From Oscillospiraceae bacterium (GTDB taxonomy: Bacteria; Bacillota; Clostridia; Oscillospirales; Ruminococcaceae): a stretch of DNA of 48,415 nucleotides. The position numbers and the translations under genes are program-made. The notes under the pieces are model-generated. The model saw nothing but the letters and a program-made list of their open reading frames with translations. It was not told the DNA's origin and made no database searches. The stretch is from NCBI GenBank assembly GCA_028720105.1, contig JAQYLI010000037.1:1-48415 (forward strand). The letters run 5' to 3'. Of the stretch, positions 45,179 through 48,415 are shown in pieces (the first letter of the stretch is position 1; every line of letters begins with the position of its first letter).

Positions 45179-45205
45179 CAGGAAAATAAAAAGAAAGATA
45201 GAACA

Positions 45206-45312
45206 AAAATAAAAAACAGCCATCAAAAGAGATGACTGCTTTTTATGGAAAGATTTTAAGAGAGGATAGTGTGTTTTGTTTATCAAAGAACTTTAATGTT
45301 TCTTTGAGCTTG
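45206..45312 (-). ncRNA. Candidate small RNA of about 100 nt
   Basis: A minus-strand promoter (TTGATT 45341-45346, 17 bases, TATAAT 45318-45323) and a strong terminator at 45211-45244 enclose a stretch with no start codon behind a ribosome binding site. The predicted RNA has a 5' hairpin (8-bp stem 45283-45290 with 45300-45307), an unpaired C/U-rich middle containing CCTCTC, and the terminator hairpin ending in six T. A single-stranded CCUCUC could pair with ribosome binding sites, as in known trans-acting sRNAs. A 23-codon plus-strand reading frame (45271-45342, GTG, AGAGGA upstream) is opposite it, so an antisense role is also possible. Confidence 0.5.
45211..45244 (-). terminator. Terminator of the candidate small RNA
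   Basis: On the minus strand GCAGTCATC, a 6-nt loop and GATGGCTG form a stem with one mismatch, flanked by A residues before and six T after. It lies about 70 bases after the predicted sRNA 5' hairpin. Confidence 0.7.
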
Positions 45313-45317
45313 ATTAT

Positions 45318-45346
45318 ATTATACACTATATTTTCTAAATAATCAA
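45318..45346 (-). promoter_or_regulatory. Promoter of the candidate small RNA
   Basis: TTGATT (45341-45346), 17 bases and TATAAT (45318-45323) on the minus strand, about 100 bases after the HD gene. No protein gene starts within the next 190 bases downstream. Confidence 0.6.
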
Positions 45347-45447
45347 TTCATTTTTTACACAAATCTTGCCAAAAATTTTATGCAACACTCACACAAACAT
45401 AAATAATTGACAAGTGATTTTGTGTATAATTACAACTCAATAATTTT

Positions 45448-45954
45448 TTAACCCAGACTCTTGTATTTTTCCTCGTATATCTGCTCAAGAAGCCTTATAC
45501 CCTCAGAGGTTTTAAATATCCTATTCTTGACAGAAGCAACAGCGCTGTCCTCCATACCGTCCTCATAGATATTCACAAGAAAATCCGCTTCGATAAGTAT
45601 CTGAAGCCCTGCAGAATCTATCCCGTGATAGGTGTGATGCCGTCCCACCATATTGCAGACCCTTTGAATAAAATCCTCGTCTGCTCCCAGCGCAGAAAGA
45701 ATATCGGCAGCTATGGCAGGGCCCTCCAGCTCCTGATATTTTCCGTCCGAAGAGCCGTGAAGCATTTCAGCGTTATGTATGCCGATATCGTGGAGCACCG
45801 CCGCCGCTTCAAGTATATCCTGCTCACGACTGTCAAGCCCCTCACGCATACCGATAAGCCTTGCATATGCATACACCTTCATAAAGTGGTTTATCCGTTT
45901 CGGGTCTCCCCTGTCATAGCTCACAGCGCTGTCAATAATATCACATATTTCCAT
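45448..45954 (-). CDS. HD-domain phosphohydrolase
   Basis: A 168-residue metal-dependent phosphohydrolase. The HD motif is in VLHDIGIHN, an upstream histidine lies in RINHFMKVYAYARLI and further histidines in GRHHTYHG; the final aspartate is in ILIEADFLVN. The substrate (nucleotide or phosphorylated small molecule) is unknown. The ATG at 45954 has AAAGGAG seven bases upstream; an in-frame start 27 bases earlier lacks one. It diverges from the P-loop ATPase gene. Confidence 0.85.
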   Translation of the reverse strand: MEICDIIDSAVSYDRGDPKRINHFMKVYAYARLIGMREGLDSREQDILEAAAVLHDIGIHNAEMLHGSSDGKYQELEGPAIAADILSALGADEDFIQRVCNMVGRHHTYHGIDSAGLQILIEADFLVNIYEDGMEDSAVASVKNRIFKTSEGIRLLEQIYEEKYKSLG

Positions 45955-46052
45955 AAAAAAGCTCCTTTCATCTCTCAACAATTGTATCTGAGTGCATAAA
46001 ATATTATCACCGACGGCTTTTTTGCAGTCATATTTAAATATGGAGGGATATT

Positions 46053-47126
46053 ATGTCACACGAACATTATTTTTTAGGCTCGTCCACGTCCTCAGGCTTT
46101 GTCACACCCATCGGTGAACTGCTTTCCAATACGGATAATACCGTATATATTCTCAAAGGCACCGCAGGAAGCGGCAAATCCACTCTTATGAAGAAAATAA
46201 GCGAAGCCTTCACCGACAAGCCCCAGGAAATATACCACTGCTCAGCCGACCCCTATTCCCTTGACGCCGTATATCTTCCCGAAAGCAAGGCGCTGATAAT
46301 AGACGGGACCGCTCCCCACTGCATAGACCCCGTTTACCCCAAAGCTGTGGAAAGCATTGTTGATTTGGGGGCGTATGTCGAGACCTCAAAGCTCCGCTCC
46401 GCCAAAAAGGAGATAGTCAGCCTCACCGACGAATACAGCGGCTGTCATAAGCGCTGCCGTCTATGTCTCGGGGCGGTATCATCGGTTATAGAGGATATTG
46501 AAGTCTCCGCAAAAACAGCTCTGAACGCTGAAAAGCTGTCCTCATTCACGGACAAATTCATCAAACGGATAATACCCAAAAAGGATATCAAATGGGAGGG
46601 TCATATTTTCAGAAAGCAAAGAGCTGCCATCACTATGAACGGCTATGCTGTCCATATTCCCGAAAGCGGAAAGATATATCTCTTAACCGATGATAATATC
46701 GCTGCCGCCGCAGCATTTCTGAGGGAAGCCGCAGCAAAGATATCCCAAAAGGGCTATGATGTTTTCATAAGCGAATGTTATCTCAGCGCCGACCGCTTCA
46801 TTGAGCATTTAACCGTTCCCGAGCTTGATATGTGCTTTATCTCCTCAAACTGCATAAACAATCTGAGCCTTGAAAGCTTTGAAAAGCATATCAGTTTCAG
46901 ACGTTTTTACCGCAGCGATGTCCTTACTGGAAACGCCGCTCTGAGACAGCGCATAAAATTCGGCAAAAAAGCCTGCGCCGAGTTTTTAAAGGAGTCCGCC
47001 GCAGCGCTTATAGATGCCAAAACAATACACGACAAGATCGAGGAGCATTACATCGCCGCCGCCGATTTTGACGGTCTCAACCGGCTTGCCTACAAGCTTA
47101 TCTCGGATATCAAAAGCTTAGGCTGA
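46053..47126 (+). CDS. Uncharacterised P-loop ATPase (PRK06851-like)
   Basis: A 357-residue protein with two related halves, found in spore-forming and other Firmicutes without a known function. The Walker A motif is KGTAGSGKST (residues 35-44), followed by YHCSADPYSLDAV and ALIIDGTAPHCIDPVYPKA, which are hallmarks of this family; a Walker-B-like aspartate lies in the latter. No membrane segment is seen. GGAGGG is five bases before the ATG. Its 3' end overlaps the convergent sugar transferase gene by nine bases, with no terminator between. Confidence 0.75.
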   Translation: MSHEHYFLGSSTSSGFVTPIGELLSNTDNTVYILKGTAGSGKSTLMKKISEAFTDKPQEIYHCSADPYSLDAVYLPESKALIIDGTAPHCIDPVYPKAVESIVDLGAYVETSKLRSAKKEIVSLTDEYSGCHKRCRLCLGAVSSVIEDIEVSAKTALNAEKLSSFTDKFIKRIIPKKDIKWEGHIFRKQRAAITMNGYAVHIPESGKIYLLTDDNIAAAAAFLREAAAKISQKGYDVFISECYLSADRFIEHLTVPELDMCFISSNCINNLSLESFEKHISFRRFYRSDVLTGNAALRQRIKFGKKACAEFLKESAAALIDAKTIHDKIEEHYIAAADFDGLNRLAYKLISDIKSLG

Positions 47127-48415
47127 CTTTTCATCCTTAACGCCCTCGGTGCTTTCGGGTATAAACAGAATTTTTATTGTCATAAGTATCAGCTTGAGAT
47201 CAAGCAGGAAGGAATACTGCTCAATGTACATCAGATCGAGTCTCAGCTTGTCATACGGAGTGGTGTTGTACTTTCCGAGGACCTGTGCATAGCCTGTAAG
47301 ACCTGCCTTGACCTTGAGCCTGTAGCGGAATTCGGGCATAGCCTTCTCATTTTCTGCGGCAAGCTCGGGGCGCTCGGGGCGTGGACCTACAATAGACATA
47401 TCCCCCTTGAGGATATTAAGTATCTGGGGAAGTTCGTCTATCCTCACCTTACGGATTATCTTTCCAACAGGGGTTATCCTGTCGTCATTTTCACCTGCAA
47501 GGCGGGCAACTCCGTCGCTTTCCGCGTCCGTTCTCATACTGCGGAATTTGTATACCTTGAATATCCTTCCGTCCTTTGTAAGCCTTTCCTGTGTGTAGAA
47601 TATGGGGCCTCCGTCATACAGCTTGATACAAAGAGCAGTGATAAGCATTATGGGCAGAGTGATAATAAATCCGATGACCGATACCGCCAGGTCAAGCGCT
47701 CTTTTCATAATGAGTTCTTCTGCGGAAAGTCCAGAATTTCTGCACACAAGCAGGGGCGTGTCAAAAAGATGTATCTGCTCCGCACCTCGGATAATGATAT
47801 CCGAAAGCTTGGGAGTGATGTATGTGCGCTTCGACTGAGCAAAGCATATTTTCAGTATATCGTTCTTCTTCTCGCTGGGAACGTCACAGATGATAACAGC
47901 GTCAAATTCGTTGATAAGCTCCGTAATAGTGTCCATATCCTCTTCGCAGCTTACCGCACGGCATATCATAAATCTGTCCTCACGCCTGCTCATCTTCTCG
48001 ATAAGAGGAACAGCCTGTCTGCTGCCGAAGATTATCACCATTTTTCTCGGAGCGTACAGCTTTGAATATATCCTGTTGCCTGCAAGCGCCCATATGAAAA
48101 TAAAAACAATATCTGCCAGAGTAATTAAAACAATAGGCAGGAAATCAGCCACAGCACGTTCAAGCAGACATATCTGAACATATGTGATACCATTGATAAA
48201 AAGCACCGACAACGACTGGGAATAAATTATATCCGACACCCTAAGCAGACCTATCCTAAAGCCGTTATATATACGCGAAAACAGGAATATCAGCAGCAGA
48301 TAAACGCCGAATATCAGCAGGTTTCCTTTCCAGCCGAAGTAATCCGCCTGAATACGGGAGTTTTCAAGCGTAATATTGTAATGAGTCAGCCATACATAAG
48401 CATAGGAGCCTAAAA
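47118..48415 (-). CDS. Polyprenyl-phosphate sugar-1-phosphate transferase, 5' end outside the window
   Basis: This is the initiating enzyme for an exopolysaccharide or capsule, moving a sugar-1-phosphate to undecaprenyl phosphate at the membrane. The frame stays open through the right edge; the GTG at 48239 is not the start because hydrophobic sequence typical of the N-terminal helices (LLIFGVYLLLIFLFSR) lies upstream. A CoA-binding-like middle domain (IIFGSRQAVPLIEKM) follows, then a membrane hairpin and the catalytic Bac_transf domain: YTQERLTKDGRIFKVYKFRSM, RKVRIDELPQILNILKGDMS and VGPRPERPE. The C-terminus is complete. The transferred sugar is unknown. Confidence 0.93.
   Translation of the reverse strand, partial: LGSYAYVWLTHYNITLENSRIQADYFGWKGNLLIFGVYLLLIFLFSRIYNGFRIGLLRVSDIIYSQSLSVLFINGITYVQICLLERAVADFLPIVLITLADIVFIFIWALAGNRIYSKLYAPRKMVIIFGSRQAVPLIEKMSRREDRFMICRAVSCEEDMDTITELINEFDAVIICDVPSEKKNDILKICFAQSKRTYITPKLSDIIIRGAEQIHLFDTPLLVCRNSGLSAEELIMKRALDLAVSVIGFIITLPIMLITALCIKLYDGGPIFYTQERLTKDGRIFKVYKFRSMRTDAESDGVARLAGENDDRITPVGKIIRKVRIDELPQILNILKGDMSIVGPRPERPELAAENEKAMPEFRYRLKVKAGLTGYAQVLGKYNTTPYDKLRLDLMYIEQYSFLLDLKLILMTIKILFIPESTEGVKDEKSA

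Noticed and set aside
45271-45342. 23-codon hydrophobic plus-strand frame as a type I toxin
   Set aside because: A ribosome binding site is present, but spacing is only four bases, the start is GTG and no plus-strand promoter is convincing. It is mentioned only as an alternative to the small RNA.

Overview
The window reads as a gene-dense chromosomal segment of a low-GC Gram-positive anaerobe, most likely a Ruminococcus-type member of the Oscillospiraceae. The pointers are a Gram-positive PolC, the MEP isoprenoid route (dxr, ispG), a lipid-anchored GH5 cellulase, SpoIVB- and CwlD-type proteins, AAAGGA/GGAGG ribosome binding sites and consensus sigma-A promoters. The taxonomic call is inference. 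I see no rRNA, tRNA, CRISPR array, prophage or insertion sequence.

Layout, left to right. 1-6311 (leftward): the 5' end of an unknown gene, a CwlD-like amidase, NADP-type gdhA, and an operon of GH5 cellulase, TrmN6-like methyltransferase and rsmI. 6500-12134 (rightward): tandem promoters drive metY, cysK, a PflX-like radical SAM protein and tex. 12136-17885 (leftward): an Rrf2 regulator with its own operator, queF, and an envelope cluster of three DUF4342 genes, an OmpR/PhoB-type response regulator, an intracellular lipase-like hydrolase, a histidine kinase and trxA. A DUF4349 lipoprotein gene diverges from this cluster (18146). 19257-26413 (leftward): histidine operon hisZ-hisG-hisD-hisC-hisB-hisH-hisF, a GNAT gene and a hisI-like gene, without hisA or hisE. 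26429-37945 (leftward): pyrH-frr-uppS-cdsA-dxr-rseP-ispG-polC and a TIM-barrel isomerase, linking translation recycling, the lipid II carrier, phospholipid synthesis and replication. 37979-40859 (leftward): a DUF4358 lipoprotein, an SGNH protein and SpoIVB. 41077-44123 (rightward): a membrane protein, a LacI regulator, a PfkB sugar-phosphate kinase and a dUTPase. The right end holds a Cof-type HAD phosphatase, a likely small RNA, an HD hydrolase, a P-loop ATPase and the 3' part of a polyprenyl-phosphate sugar transferase cut by the window edge.

The most interesting region is 13.2-19.2 kb. Three promoters of putative envelope genes there carry hexamers at an 11-bp period with the nearest slot 10 bp from the -10 box, the geometry used by OmpR/PhoB-type regulators, and such a regulator lies in the same cluster. 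This suggests one small envelope-response regulon containing DUF4342 and DUF4349 proteins and an intracellular lipase encoded between the regulator and its kinase. Other points worth a second look are a candidate 100-nt sRNA at 45.2-45.3 kb, an uppS gene without a canonical start codon upstream of its conserved N-terminus, a HisI-like protein lacking the metal-binding aspartates, and a consensus promoter antisense to dut.
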